A program made the translations under genes and the position numbers. From Pseudorhodoferax soli (lineage in GTDB: Bacteria; Pseudomonadota; Gammaproteobacteria; Burkholderiales; Burkholderiaceae_C), in the NCBI RefSeq assembly GCF_003337555.1, contig NZ_QPJK01000004.1, positions 471,320 through 535,319 on the forward strand: 64,000 bases of DNA, in the 5' to 3' direction. The notes beneath the pieces were generated by a model. That model made no database searches and had not been told where the DNA came from. It saw only the letters and a program-made list of their open reading frames with translations. Position 1 is the stretch's first letter. Every line of letters begins with the position of its first letter. Positions 16,261 through 26,783 of the stretch are shown piece by piece.

Positions 16261-17784
16261 TCAGGTGCGCCGCGCGCCGCGCGCCGCCGCGAGTTCGTCC
16301 ACGGCCTTGGCCAGCGCCGCGATGCCGTCGTCGATGCGTTCGGTGGCAATCGACGACAGCCGCAGCCGGAAGTGCGGGCAGGGATAGGGCGGGTGCTGGA
16401 AGAACACGTCGCCCGGCTCGATCAGCACGCCGTGGCGCTGCGCGATGGCGGCCAGCTCAGCGCCGTCCATCCAGGCCGGGGTGTTCACCCACATCGAGGC
16501 GCCGCCCCGCGGCAGCTCGAACGCGAAATCCGGCAGGTGCGTGCGCAGCGCGCGGGCCACCTGCTGCACGCGCTCCTGCATCACGAAGTTGACGCGGCGC
16601 GCGTGCGATTCGTGGTGGCCGAGCGAGATGAACAGCGCGTAGGCATGCTGCAGGAAGGCGCTCGGGTGCCGCACCATGGCATGGCGCAACAGCCGCAGCT
16701 CGGCGATGAGCGCCCGCGGCGCGACGATGTAGCCCAGCCGCATGGCCGGCGACAGGCTCTTGGACAGCGAGCCCACATAGACCACGCGGCCGCTCTTGTC
16801 CAGGCTCTTGAGCGCGGGCATGGGCGCGCCCTCGTACAGGTTCTCGGCCTCGTAGTCGTCCTCGATGATCACGAAGTTGGCCAGTTCGGCCTTGCGCAGC
16901 AGCCACTCGCGCCGCGTGAGCGTCAGCGTGGCGGTGGTCGGGCTCTGGTGCGAGGGCGTGACGAACAAGTAGTCCAGCGGCGCCAGCGTGTCCACCACCA
17001 CGCCCTCGCCGTCCACCGCCACCGGCACCCAGCGCGGGCGCCGCAGCGAGAAGGTGTTGCGCGCATGCGGGTGGCCGGGTTCCTCGAAGCCCAGGCGCTG
17101 GCGCTCGTCCAGCAGCGCGTCGGCCAGCAGCTGGAAGGCCTGCTGCGCACCCACGGTGACGAGGATCTCCTCCTTCAGCGCGAACACGCCCCGCTTGGGC
17201 AGCAGGTGCAGGCGGATCTGCTCGATCAGGTCGGGCACGTCGTCGGTCTCGAAGTCCGGCGTCCAGTGCGCCAGCTGGGCGCGCGCCAGGCTGCGCATGC
17301 AGCACTCGCGGAAGCCCTCGATCGGGAACAGCTCGGGATCGTGCGTGCCGTAGACGAAGGGAAACGGCACCTCGCGCCAGCGTTCCGGCTTGGTCAGCGT
17401 GGGTGCGTCCGCCAGCGAGCGCAGCACGCGCGCGCCCCAGTCCGGTGCCACGCCGCCGCCGCTGCCGAAGCTGGCCTGCGGCGTGGCGCCCACGCTGGCC
17501 GGCCGCGCGTTGCGCGCCACGAAGACGCCGCTGCGCGCACGCGCCTCCAGGAAGCCCTCGTCGATCAGCTGCTGGTAGGCCGCCGTGGCGGTGTTGCGCG
17601 ACAGGCCGAGGAGGCGCGAGAGTTCGCGCGAGGACGGCATCGCCGCGCCGGCCGGCAGCCGGCCCTCCAGGATGGGCTGCACGATGGCCAGCCGCAAGCG
17701 GCCCTGCAAGGGCAGGCCGGGCTGCTCGGGCACGACGAACAGCCTGGCCCACTGGTGGTGCGCATCGGCGCCGGGGGTGCTCAT
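16261..17784 (-). CDS. tauR: MocR/GntR-type regulator with aminotransferase domain, TauR
   Basis: 507-residue regulator: a GntR winged helix at the N-terminus (MPSSRELSRLLGLSRNTATAAYQQL) fused to a fold-type I aminotransferase domain that binds PLP. The PLP-lysine is K342 in VGSLSKSLSPAMRLGYIVAP. TauR is the known activator of taurine genes in alphaproteobacteria, sensing taurine through PLP. Here the gene is flanked by tauA (same strand, downstream) and tauX (divergent), which supports the name. It lacks any sign of being a real aminotransferase gene without DNA-binding domain. Confidence 0.88.
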   Translation of the reverse strand: MSTPGADAHHQWARLFVVPEQPGLPLQGRLRLAIVQPILEGRLPAGAAMPSSRELSRLLGLSRNTATAAYQQLIDEGFLEARARSGVFVARNARPASVGATPQASFGSGGGVAPDWGARVLRSLADAPTLTKPERWREVPFPFVYGTHDPELFPIEGFRECCMRSLARAQLAHWTPDFETDDVPDLIEQIRLHLLPKRGVFALKEEILVTVGAQQAFQLLADALLDERQRLGFEEPGHPHARNTFSLRRPRWVPVAVDGEGVVVDTLAPLDYLFVTPSHQSPTTATLTLTRREWLLRKAELANFVIIEDDYEAENLYEGAPMPALKSLDKSGRVVYVGSLSKSLSPAMRLGYIVAPRALIAELRLLRHAMVRHPSAFLQHAYALFISLGHHESHARRVNFVMQERVQQVARALRTHLPDFAFELPRGGASMWVNTPAWMDGAELAAIAQRHGVLIEPGDVFFQHPPYPCPHFRLRLSSIATERIDDGIAALAKAVDELAAARGARRT

Positions 17785-17817
17785 GGGAGGCGCAGTCTAG
17801 CGCCATGCCGGCACGCG

Positions 17818-17846
17818 ACTGGCGTGGTGGATTGGGGGCCACTGGC
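17818..17846. promoter_or_regulatory. Candidate TauR direct repeats upstream of tauX
   Basis: ACTGGC occurs twice in the same orientation (17818-17823 and 17841-17846), 23 bp apart, about two helical turns, in the 120-bp gap between divergent tauR and tauX. MocR-type regulators bind direct repeats, so this is a plausible TauR target. Six-base repeats are short and could be chance. Confidence 0.3.
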
Positions 17847-17904
17847 ACTATCGCTGCACGGATCAATTGCCTAACCTGCGACGCAACCTGAACAGGAGAG
17901 CGTC

Positions 17905-18303
17905 TTGAACACCACCCCCCCGCCCGTCACCGAAGCCACCCTGGCCGCCTTCAGCGACGCCTGGAACCGCCACGACATCGAGGCCCTGATGTCCTTCATG
18001 AGCGAGGACTGCATCTTCCAGACTGCGGGCGGACCGGATGCCTGCGGCACGCGCCACGTCGGCGCGGCCGCGGTGCGCCAGGCGTTTCCGGCGGCCTGGG
18101 CCACCATGCCCGATGCACAGTGGCGCAACGGCAAGCACTTCGTGCAGGGCGACTTCGGCGTGTCCGAATGGACCTTCACCGGAACGGCGGCGGACGGCAC
18201 GCGTGTGGAGGTCGACGGCGTGGACCTGTTCACCTTCAAGAACGGCAAGATCCACCTGAAGAACGTGTTCCGCAAGACGCGGCCGAACCTGCCGGCGCGC
18301 TGA
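17905..18303 (+). CDS. tauX: Taurine dehydrogenase small subunit
   Basis: 132-residue protein with the NTF2/SnoaL-like fold pattern (LAAFSDAWNRHDIEALMSFMSEDCIFQT at the start, VDLFTFKNGKIHLKNVF near the end). TauX of taurine degraders is a small subunit of this size that works with the flavoprotein TauY to oxidise taurine to sulfoacetaldehyde and ammonium, passing electrons to the respiratory chain. The start is TTG 17905, supported by AGGAG 9 nt upstream. tauY begins 3 bp after its stop. Confidence 0.85.
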   Translation: MNTTPPPVTEATLAAFSDAWNRHDIEALMSFMSEDCIFQTAGGPDACGTRHVGAAAVRQAFPAAWATMPDAQWRNGKHFVQGDFGVSEWTFTGTAADGTRVEVDGVDLFTFKNGKIHLKNVFRKTRPNLPAR

Positions 18304-18306
18304 CAG

Positions 18307-19737
18307 ATGAGCAGCGTGCCTTTCACCGCGTCCGCCAGTCCGGCCGAACGGCGCTACGACCCGCGCTACGACCCCCTGGTCGCGCCCGATCCGGGTGCAG
18401 GACGCGCCTACGCACCGACCTGGTGGGTGGCGAGCGCCGGCCAGCCGCCGCCCGACGACGGCCCCGTGCGCGGCGACTTCGATGCCGACGTGGTCGTCAT
18501 CGGCGCCGGCGCGACCGGCATGTCCACGGCGCTGTACCTGGCGCAGGAGCACGGCATCGCCGCCGTGGTGCTGGAGGCCAACCAGACGTCCTGGGGCTGC
18601 TCCAGCCGCAGCGGCGGCCAGGGCCAGAACGCCAGCGGCCGGCTCAAGCGCAGCCAGTGGATCGCGCGCTGGGGCCTGGACACCGCACGCGCACTCGACC
18701 GCGAGATCCGCACAGGCTTCGAGAACTTCGCCGAGCTCACGCGCCAGATCGACTGCGAGGCCTACGACGGCGGCCATCTCTACATGGCGCACCGGCCCGA
18801 GAAGATCGACTACCTGCGCGATGAGTCGCGCGTGATGAACGAGCAGTTCGGCTACCGCACGCGCATGCTCACGCCGGGCCAGATCCGCGAGGAGTTCTGC
18901 GACGAACGCGAGGCCGCCGGCGCGATGTGGGAGGAGCACGGCATCGGCATCCATCCGCTCAAGTTCACCTTCGGCCTGATGCGGCGGGCCCGCGCGCTGG
19001 GCGTGAAGGTGCATCCGGCCAGCCCGGTGCAGGGCTGGCAGACCATCGGCGGCGTGCACCATCTGCGCACGCCCGGTGGCACCGTGCGGGCGCGCCGCGT
19101 CGCCGTGTGCACGGGCGGCTACACCGGCCAGCAGCTGCACCCGCTGCTCAAGAACAAGATCATGCCGATCCTGTCGAATTCGGTCGTCACGCGCGAGCTG
19201 ACGGCCGCGGAGATGGCCGCCTGCGGCGTGCGCAGCGAGACCTTCCTGACCGACACGCGCACGCTGCGCTTTTACTACCGCTTCCTGCGCGGCAACCGGC
19301 TGCAGCTGGGCAGCCGCAGTGCCGTCACGGGCGCCGACGCCGAAGCGCCCGAACACCTCAAGCTGCTCACCGATGCGATCGCGCGCAAGTTCCCTCCGTT
19401 GGCCGGTGTCGCGATCGACCACTCGTGGTGGGGCTGGGTGGACGTGAGCCACGACATGATGCCGCGCATCACGCGGCCCGACCCGGCGCAGACCATCTGG
19501 TATGCCGTGGGCTACGGCGGCAACGGCGTGTCGTTCTCCACCTGGGCCGGCAAGCGCCTGGCCCAGCGCGTGACGGGCCAGGACGCCGAGCGCGCCGTGT
19601 TCTCCCTGCCCATCTACGACGGGCCGCTGGAGTTCCCCAATGCGTTCGGCGTGGTGCGTTCGTCCTTGCTGGCACCGTTCCGCCGCATCGGCCAGCGTGC
19701 GCTCTACAAGTGGTATTGGCTGCGCGACGAGAAGTAG
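18307..19737 (+). CDS. tauY: Taurine dehydrogenase large subunit
   Basis: 476-residue FAD-dependent oxidoreductase of the DAO (DadA-like) superfamily. The FAD motif is in DADVVVIGAGATGMSTALYLAQEHG (about 57-81), followed by the conserved SSRSGGQGQNASGRLKRSQW and, near the end, VGYGGNGVSFSTWAGKRLA. It lies directly behind tauX and opposite tauR, the arrangement of the taurine dehydrogenase genes described in Paracoccus and Rhodobacter relatives. On its own it might be annotated gamma-glutamylputrescine oxidase-like. The product sulfoacetaldehyde feeds Xsc at the other end of the region. Confidence 0.87.
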   Translation: MSSVPFTASASPAERRYDPRYDPLVAPDPGAGRAYAPTWWVASAGQPPPDDGPVRGDFDADVVVIGAGATGMSTALYLAQEHGIAAVVLEANQTSWGCSSRSGGQGQNASGRLKRSQWIARWGLDTARALDREIRTGFENFAELTRQIDCEAYDGGHLYMAHRPEKIDYLRDESRVMNEQFGYRTRMLTPGQIREEFCDEREAAGAMWEEHGIGIHPLKFTFGLMRRARALGVKVHPASPVQGWQTIGGVHHLRTPGGTVRARRVAVCTGGYTGQQLHPLLKNKIMPILSNSVVTRELTAAEMAACGVRSETFLTDTRTLRFYYRFLRGNRLQLGSRSAVTGADAEAPEHLKLLTDAIARKFPPLAGVAIDHSWWGWVDVSHDMMPRITRPDPAQTIWYAVGYGGNGVSFSTWAGKRLAQRVTGQDAERAVFSLPIYDGPLEFPNAFGVVRSSLLAPFRRIGQRALYKWYWLRDEK

Positions 19738-19896
19738 CACGACGGGACGTCGCACGACGACGGTGCGTGCCAAGGGAAAACACTGCCCCTCTGGCACCAG
19801 CAGTTCACCGCCTGTGGCATGCGTGGTTGGTGTGCTTCGTGCGTATCGTCGGCGCAAGGCCGCGATGGGCGCGGCCACAGACCAGAGGACTTCCGC

Positions 19897-21495
19897 ATGC
19901 GTTCATTTTTCCTGCACCGCCGCGCCCTCGGCAGCATCGCCCTCGCCGCGGCTGCGCTGGCCACGGCGGCCCTGCCCAGCCAGGCCCAGGAGCAGCCCAA
20001 GAAGGGCGGCACGCTGGTGGTGGGCAGCACCCAGGTGCCACGCCACCTCAACGGTGCGGTGCAGTCCGGCATTGCCACCGCCATGCCGTCCACGCAGCTG
20101 TTCGCCAGCCCCCTGCGCTTCGATGACAAGTGGCAGCCCCAGCCCTACCTGGCCGAGTCCTGGAAGCTGGCGGAGGACGGCAAGTCGCTCACGCTGAACC
20201 TGCGCAAGAACGCCGTGTTCCACGACGGCAAGCCCATCACCTCCGAAGACGTGGCCTTCTCCATCATGGCCGTGAAGGCCAACCACCCGTTCCAGACCAT
20301 GCTGGCGCCGGTGGAGAAGGTCGAAACGCCGGACCCCTACACGGCCATCATCCGCATGAGCCAGCCGCACCCGGCGATCCTGCTCGCCATGAGCCCGGCG
20401 CTCGCCCCCATCCTGCCCAAGCATGTCTACGGCGACGGCGTCGACCTCAAGTCCCATCCGCGCAACACCACCGATGTGGTGGGCTCCGGACCGTTCAAGC
20501 TCGTCGAGTTCCGCGCCGGGCAGCGCATCGTGATGGAGCGCTTCGACAAGTTCTTCCTGCCGGGCAAGCCCTACCTGGACAAGGTGATCATGAACATCGT
20601 GCCCGACACCTCCAGCCTGCTGCTGGGGCTGGAGCGCGGCGACATCCAGATGGTGCCCTACGTGGCCGTTTCCATCGACCTCAAGCGGCTGCAGAACAAC
20701 CCCAACATCGCACTCACGAACAAGGGCTTCGAAGGCATCGGTGCGCTGAACTGGCTGGCCATCAACACCGCCAAGAAGCCGCTGGACGACGTGCGTGTGC
20801 GCAAGGCCATCGCCTATGCGATCGACAAGAACTTCATCACCAAGGCCTTGATGGGCGGCTTCGCCACGCCGGCCGACGGCCCCATCGTGGGAAGCAGCCC
20901 GTTCGCGGTGGCCGACCTCGTGCGCTACCCGGTGGACCTCAAGAAGGCCGCCGCGCTGCTGGACGAGGCGGGCCTGAAGCCAGGCGGCAACGGCGAGCGC
21001 TTCAAGATCAGCATCGACTACCTGCCCGGTGCAGACGAACAGCAAAAGAACGTGGCCGAGTACCTGCGCGCCCAGCTCAAGAAGGTCGGCATCGCGGTGG
21101 AGGTGCGCGCCTCGGCCGACTTCCCGGCCTGGGCCAAGCGGCTGGCCACGCACGACTTCGACCTGTCGATGGACACCGTCTTCAACTGGGGCGACCCGGT
21201 CATCGGCGTGCACCGCACCTACCTGTCGAACAACATCAAGCCGGTGGTCTGGACCAACACCCAGTCGTACAAGAACGCGCAGGTCGACGAGCTGCTCAAC
21301 ACGGCCGGCGGCATCATGGACGAGACCCGCCGCAAGGCCTACTACGCCACCTTCCAGAAGATCGTGACGGACGAGGTGCCCATCGTCTTCATCAACAACG
21401 CGCCCTACTTCACGGCGACGCGCAAGAACGTGGGCAACGTGCCGACGACGATCTGGGGGCCCGCGTCTCCCTACGACGAGGTCTTCCTGAAGTAA
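19897..21495 (+). CDS. Oligopeptide/dipeptide-type ABC transporter substrate-binding protein
   Basis: 532-residue periplasmic binding protein of family 5 (SBP_bac_5). It has a signal peptide (LHRRALGSIALAAAALATAALPSQAQ), then KKGGTLVVGSTQVPRHLN, the family motif FHDGKPITSEDVAFSIMAV, and TNKGFEGIGALNWLAINTAKKPLDDVRVRKA. The ligand may be a peptide or another small polar molecule. Its permease and ATPase genes start at 22814, separated by an opposing regulator gene. The downstream amidohydrolase suggests the ligand is an amide or similar compound. Start ATG 19897 gives the signal peptide. Confidence 0.9.
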   Translation: MRSFFLHRRALGSIALAAAALATAALPSQAQEQPKKGGTLVVGSTQVPRHLNGAVQSGIATAMPSTQLFASPLRFDDKWQPQPYLAESWKLAEDGKSLTLNLRKNAVFHDGKPITSEDVAFSIMAVKANHPFQTMLAPVEKVETPDPYTAIIRMSQPHPAILLAMSPALAPILPKHVYGDGVDLKSHPRNTTDVVGSGPFKLVEFRAGQRIVMERFDKFFLPGKPYLDKVIMNIVPDTSSLLLGLERGDIQMVPYVAVSIDLKRLQNNPNIALTNKGFEGIGALNWLAINTAKKPLDDVRVRKAIAYAIDKNFITKALMGGFATPADGPIVGSSPFAVADLVRYPVDLKKAAALLDEAGLKPGGNGERFKISIDYLPGADEQQKNVAEYLRAQLKKVGIAVEVRASADFPAWAKRLATHDFDLSMDTVFNWGDPVIGVHRTYLSNNIKPVVWTNTQSYKNAQVDELLNTAGGIMDETRRKAYYATFQKIVTDEVPIVFINNAPYFTATRKNVGNVPTTIWGPASPYDEVFLK

Positions 21496-21543
21496 GCGGG
21501 CGCCGCCAGCCCTACCAACATGCGCCCGGCCGCACGCAAAGGA

Positions 21544-22704
21544 TCAGGCTCCGTGGCCTCCTACGGCGTCGATGGCGCGCGAAGACGTGGCAGCCGCCCC
21601 GGCGGTGTCCGCCAGCTGCTGCGCAATGCGCTGGAATTCGGCCTGGATGTCCAGGAAGGCATCGACCACACCCGGGTCGAACTGGGTGCCGCGCCCTTCC
21701 GCAATGGCCTGTACCGCCTGCGCGTGCGGCACGGGCTGGCGGTACAGGCGCCCGCTCGCGAGCGCCTCGTAGGCGTCCACCACGGCCACCAGCCGCGCCG
21801 CCGGTGCGATGGCCTCGCCAGCCAGGCCATGCGGATAGCCGCTGCCGTCCCAGCGCTCCTGGTGCGCACGGGCCATGGTGCCGGCCATTTGCAGCAAGGG
21901 CGTGCTGCCGCCCAGCTCCTGCGCGATGTGTTGCAGCAGCGTGTGGCCATGCTCGGCGTGCCGGCGCACGATGCCACGCTCCTCGGTGCTCAGCGCCCCG
22001 GCCTTGAAGAGGATGCGGTCCGGCACATCCGCCATGCCGATGTCGTACAGCGGCACCGCCTTGACCATGAGCCGCACCGCCTCCTCCGTCAACGCCGGGG
22101 CGTAGCGCGGGTCCAGCTGCAGGCGGTCCGCCAGCGCCTGCAGACCGGCCTGCAGGCGCTGCACATGCCGTCCGCCTTCGAACGCGCGGGCGTGCAGCAG
22201 CCCCGCCATGGTGCCGATGATCGCGTCGTACTGGCGCTCCGCCACTGCCAGGCGGCGCGCCACTTCGTGCTCCAGGAACTGGTTCTGGTCGCGCAGGAAA
22301 TCGGCCGTGGCCTTCAGGCGCAGCTGGGCCGCGATGCGCGCCAGCACGATGGGCGGGCTGACCGGCTTGGCGATGTAGTCGACCGCGCCCATGCCCAGGC
22401 CCATCTCCTCGTCCACGGCGTCGTCCAGCACGGTCAGGAAGATGACCGGGATGTCGCGCGTGCGCGGGTCCTGCTTGATCCGACCGCAGACCGCGTAGCC
22501 GTCCATCTCGGGCATCACCACGTCCAGCAGCACCAGGTCGGGCAAGGAGCCGCGACGCAGCAGCTGCAGCGCCCGCGGGCCGCTGTTCGCAGCGCGGACG
22601 GCGTACCGACCCTGCAGGATGCCAGCCAGCAAGGCCAGGTTCTCGGGCACGTCGTCGACGACGAGGATGGTGGCCCGTGCAGTGGGGTCGTGCGTGGCGT
22701 GCAT
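21544..22704 (-). CDS. Response regulator with degenerate HD-GYP domain
   Basis: 386 residues: REC domain (phospho-acceptor D61 in LVLLDVVMPEMDGY) followed by an HD-GYP domain, normally a cyclic-di-GMP phosphodiesterase. The metal-binding HD pair is Y220-D221 (PLYDIGM) instead of His-Asp, and the HHE motif reads H281-Q282-E283 before RWDGSGYP. The GYP part (289-291) is intact. Loss of two metal ligands suggests weak or no hydrolysis and perhaps a binding or protein-interaction role. It is encoded opposite to the peptide transporter and separates the receptor gene from the permease genes. No partner kinase is adjacent. Confidence 0.88.
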   Translation of the reverse strand: MHATHDPTARATILVVDDVPENLALLAGILQGRYAVRAANSGPRALQLLRRGSLPDLVLLDVVMPEMDGYAVCGRIKQDPRTRDIPVIFLTVLDDAVDEEMGLGMGAVDYIAKPVSPPIVLARIAAQLRLKATADFLRDQNQFLEHEVARRLAVAERQYDAIIGTMAGLLHARAFEGGRHVQRLQAGLQALADRLQLDPRYAPALTEEAVRLMVKAVPLYDIGMADVPDRILFKAGALSTEERGIVRRHAEHGHTLLQHIAQELGGSTPLLQMAGTMARAHQERWDGSGYPHGLAGEAIAPAARLVAVVDAYEALASGRLYRQPVPHAQAVQAIAEGRGTQFDPGVVDAFLDIQAEFQRIAQQLADTAGAAATSSRAIDAVGGHGA

Positions 22705-22813
22705 GGCGTCTTCCGATGGCGTTGTCGCATGCAGTGTATGCGCGTAGACCCTCGTGATATGGACTGCACACACCACCCATACTGGCCCGCATCTCCACAA
22801 CCACTTTGACAAC

Positions 22814-23791
22814 ATGAACATGCTGCGCGCTCTTGCAATCCGCCTGCTCCAGGGCTTTCTGTTGGTGCTGGCCGTGGTGGTCCTGAACTTCATGCTGGTG
22901 CATGCCGCACCCGGCGATCCGGTCGAGACCATTGCCGGCGCCAGCGGCGGCATGAGCCCCGAACTCATGGCGCAGCTGCGCAGCCAGTACGGGCTGGACC
23001 GCCCGCTGCCGGTGCAGCTGGGCATCTACCTCGGCCACGTGCTGAGCGGCGACCTGGGCTATTCGTACTTCTTCAACCTGCCGGTGGCGCAGATGATCTT
23101 CGAGCGCGTGCCCGCCACGCTGCTGTTGGTGGTCTCGGCCGTGCTGCTGGCCTTCGTGGCCGGCACGCTGCTGGGCGTGCTGTCCGCGCGCCGGCCCAAC
23201 GGCCTGCTGTCCCAGTGCATCACCGTGCTCTCGCTGGTGGGCTTCGCCGCGCCGGTGTTCTGGACCGGCATGCTGCTGGTGCTGCTGTTCGCGTCGGTGC
23301 TGCCGATCCTGCCGGTGTCCGGCATGCGCTCGGCCGACTCGGTCGGCGCCAGCGGCCTGACCGACATGCTGGACGTGCTGCACCACCTGGTGCTGCCCAC
23401 CGTCACGCTGGCCTTGGTCTACCTCGCGCAATACAGCCGGCTGGCGCGCTCGTCGATGCTGGACGTGCTCGGCTCGGACTACATCCGCACCGCGCGCGCC
23501 AAGGGCCTGGCCGAGCACGTGGTGCTCTACAAGCACGCGCTGCGCAACGCGCTGCTGCCAGTGGTCACCATGCTGGGCCTGCAATTCGGCAACGTGATGG
23601 CCGGCGCCATCATCGTGGAGACCGTCTTCAACTGGCCGGGACTGGGCCGCCTGGCCTTCGACTCGGTGCTGCGGCGCGACTACCCGACCATCCTCGGGGT
23701 GCTGCTGTTCTCCTCCATCGTGGTGGTGGTCATGAACCTGCTCACGGACCTCGCCTACCGCTTCATCGACCCCCGCATCAAGACCGCCTGA
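22814..23791 (+). CDS. Dipeptide/oligopeptide ABC transporter permease (DppB type)
   Basis: 325-residue membrane protein with about six helices. DppB-type marks are APGDP (32-36), the periplasmic region with YGLDRPLPVQ, and the coupling loop YIRTARAKGLAEHVVLYKHALRNALLP. It opens a tightly packed operon of five further genes up to 29413. ATG 22814 is used; ATG 22820 is also in frame. No good ribosome-binding site is visible before either. Confidence 0.9.
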   Translation: MNMLRALAIRLLQGFLLVLAVVVLNFMLVHAAPGDPVETIAGASGGMSPELMAQLRSQYGLDRPLPVQLGIYLGHVLSGDLGYSYFFNLPVAQMIFERVPATLLLVVSAVLLAFVAGTLLGVLSARRPNGLLSQCITVLSLVGFAAPVFWTGMLLVLLFASVLPILPVSGMRSADSVGASGLTDMLDVLHHLVLPTVTLALVYLAQYSRLARSSMLDVLGSDYIRTARAKGLAEHVVLYKHALRNALLPVVTMLGLQFGNVMAGAIIVETVFNWPGLGRLAFDSVLRRDYPTILGVLLFSSIVVVVMNLLTDLAYRFIDPRIKTA

Positions 23792-23799
23792 GGCCCACC

Positions 23800-24707
23800 A
23801 TGACCACGACAGCCCCACCCCTGGACCCCCTGTCGGCCGCGCGGCCGGCACCCGCCGCCCTCGCGGCCGAGCATCCCGCACGGGAAGCACTGCGCATGTT
23901 CATGCGCAACCGCACGGCCATCGCCGGCATGGTGATGCTGATCGCCGTGCTGCTGGTGGCCATCGCGGGCCCCTGGGTCTACCCAGCCGACCCCTTCGAG
24001 ATCCGCACCATGCCGCTGACACCGCCGTTCAGCGAGGACGCCTGGCTGGGCAGCGACCAGCTCGGCCGCGATGTGCTGACCGGCATCGTCTACGGCGGCC
24101 GCGCCACGCTGATGGTGGGGGCCTTCGCGGCGCTGCTGTCGGTGGCCATCGGCGTCACGCTGGGCGCGCTGGCCGGCTACTACGGCGGCCGCGTGGACGC
24201 GCTGCTGATGCGCGTGACCGAGTTCTTCCAGGTGCTGCCGGCGCTGCTGTTCGCGATGGTGGTGGTCACGCTGTTCTCGCCTTCGCTGGTCACCGTCACG
24301 CTGGCCATCGGCATCGTCAGCTGGCCCGGCACCGCACGGCTCGCGCGGGCCGAGTTCCTCAAGACCAAGAACCTGGAGTTCGTGCGCGCCGAACGTGCCA
24401 TCGGCGCGCGCGACGCCCGCATCATCTGGAAGGTGATCCTGCCCAACGCACTGCCTTCGCTGGTGGTGTCGGCCACGCTGGCCGTGGGCGCTGCCATCCT
24501 GTTCGAGGCCGGCCTGTCCTTCCTCGGCCTGGGCGACCCGAACCAGATGAGCTGGGGCCTCATGATCGGCTCGGCGCGCCAGTACGTGCTGTCGTGCTGG
24601 TGGGCCGTGGCCTTCCCGGGCGCTGCGATCTTCGTCACCGTGCTGGCCGTCAGCCTGATCGGCGACGGCCTCAACGATGCCTTGAACCCCAAACTCCGGG
24701 AGCGGTG

Positions 24708-24708
<1 letters not shown>
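23800..24708 (+). CDS. Dipeptide/oligopeptide ABC transporter permease (DppC type)
   Basis: 302-residue membrane permease, partner of the preceding gene. A cytoplasmic N-terminal extension precedes the first helix (IAGMVMLIAVLLVAIAGPWV). The LGSDQLGRDVLTGIVYGGR segment typical of DppC/OppC follows, and the coupling loop is FVRAERAIGARDARIIWKVILPNALPS. It begins 8 bp after the DppB-type stop and its own stop overlaps the next start (TGATG). Confidence 0.9.
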
Positions 24709-25738
<1,030 letters not shown>

Positions 25739-25742
<4 letters not shown>

Positions 25743-26767
25743 ACGCGCGCACCGAAGACATCCTGCTGCAGGTCGACGACCTGCAGGTGCATTTCCCGCG
25801 GCCGCGCAGCGGCATGTTCCAGCCGCCCGAGGTCGTCAAGGCCGTCGATGGCGTGTCCTTCCGCGTGCGCCGCGGCAGCACGCTGGCCGTGGTCGGCGAA
25901 TCGGGCTCGGGCAAGACGACCACGGCGCTGGCCGTGATGCGGCTGGCGCCCGTGACGGCCGGCCGCATGCGGCTGGGCGACACCGACCTGGCGGCGCTGT
26001 CCGGCGAACCCCTGCGCCAGGCGCGCCGGCGCATGCAGATCGTGTTCCAGGACCCGTTCTCCTCGCTGAACCCGCGCCAGCGCGCCGGTGCCGCCGTGCG
26101 CGCGCCCCTGGACCTCATGCAGGTCGGCACCCCCGCCGAGCGCGAGGCCCGCGTGGCCGAGTTGTTCACGCAGGTCGGCCTGCGGCCCGAGCAGCAGCAC
26201 CTCTTCCCGCACCAGTTCTCGGGCGGCCAGCGCCAGCGCATCAACATCGCGCGCGCGCTGGCCACCAACCCCGAGCTGGTGGTGTGCGACGAACCCGTGT
26301 CGGCACTGGACATCGCGATCCGCGCGCAGATCCTGAACCTGCTGGCACGGCTGCAGAAGGACCTGGGCCTGACCTTCCTGTTCATCTCGCACGACATGGC
26401 CGTGGTCGAGCACATCTGCGACGACATCGCCGTGATGTACCTGGGCCAGATCGTCGAGCAGGGGCCGCGCAAGACCTTCTTCGCCCGGCCGCTGCACCCC
26501 TACAGCGTGGCGCTGATGTCCGCCGTGCCCGCGGTGGGCGGCGGGCGCCAGCGCGCCGCGCAGCGCATCAAGCTCATGGGCGATCCACCGAGCCCGATCA
26601 ACCCGCCGCCCGGCTGCCGCTTCGCCGGCCGCTGCCCGGTGGCCGTGCCCGCCTGCGCGGCCGAACTGCCGCCGCTGCGCGAGGCCGCGCCCGGACACTG
26701 GGTGCGCTGCATCCGTGTCGAGCACCACGCCGGAGTCCCTGTCCCACCGCTGGCGATGCCCGCCTGA
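25739..26767 (+). CDS. Dipeptide/oligopeptide ABC transporter ATP-binding protein (DppF type)
   Basis: 342-residue second ATPase of the heteromeric transporter. Walker A GESGSGKTT, Q-loop VFQDPFSSLNPRQR, signature FSGGQRQR, Walker B ELVVCDEPVSALD, switch FISHDMAVVEHICD, and the C-terminal HPYSVALMSAVP element with CRFAGRCPVAVPAC. It overlaps the DppD-type gene by 4 bp and the amidohydrolase starts 16 bp later, so all are likely one transcript. Confidence 0.9.
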
Positions 26768-26783
26768 AAGCCACACCACCCGC

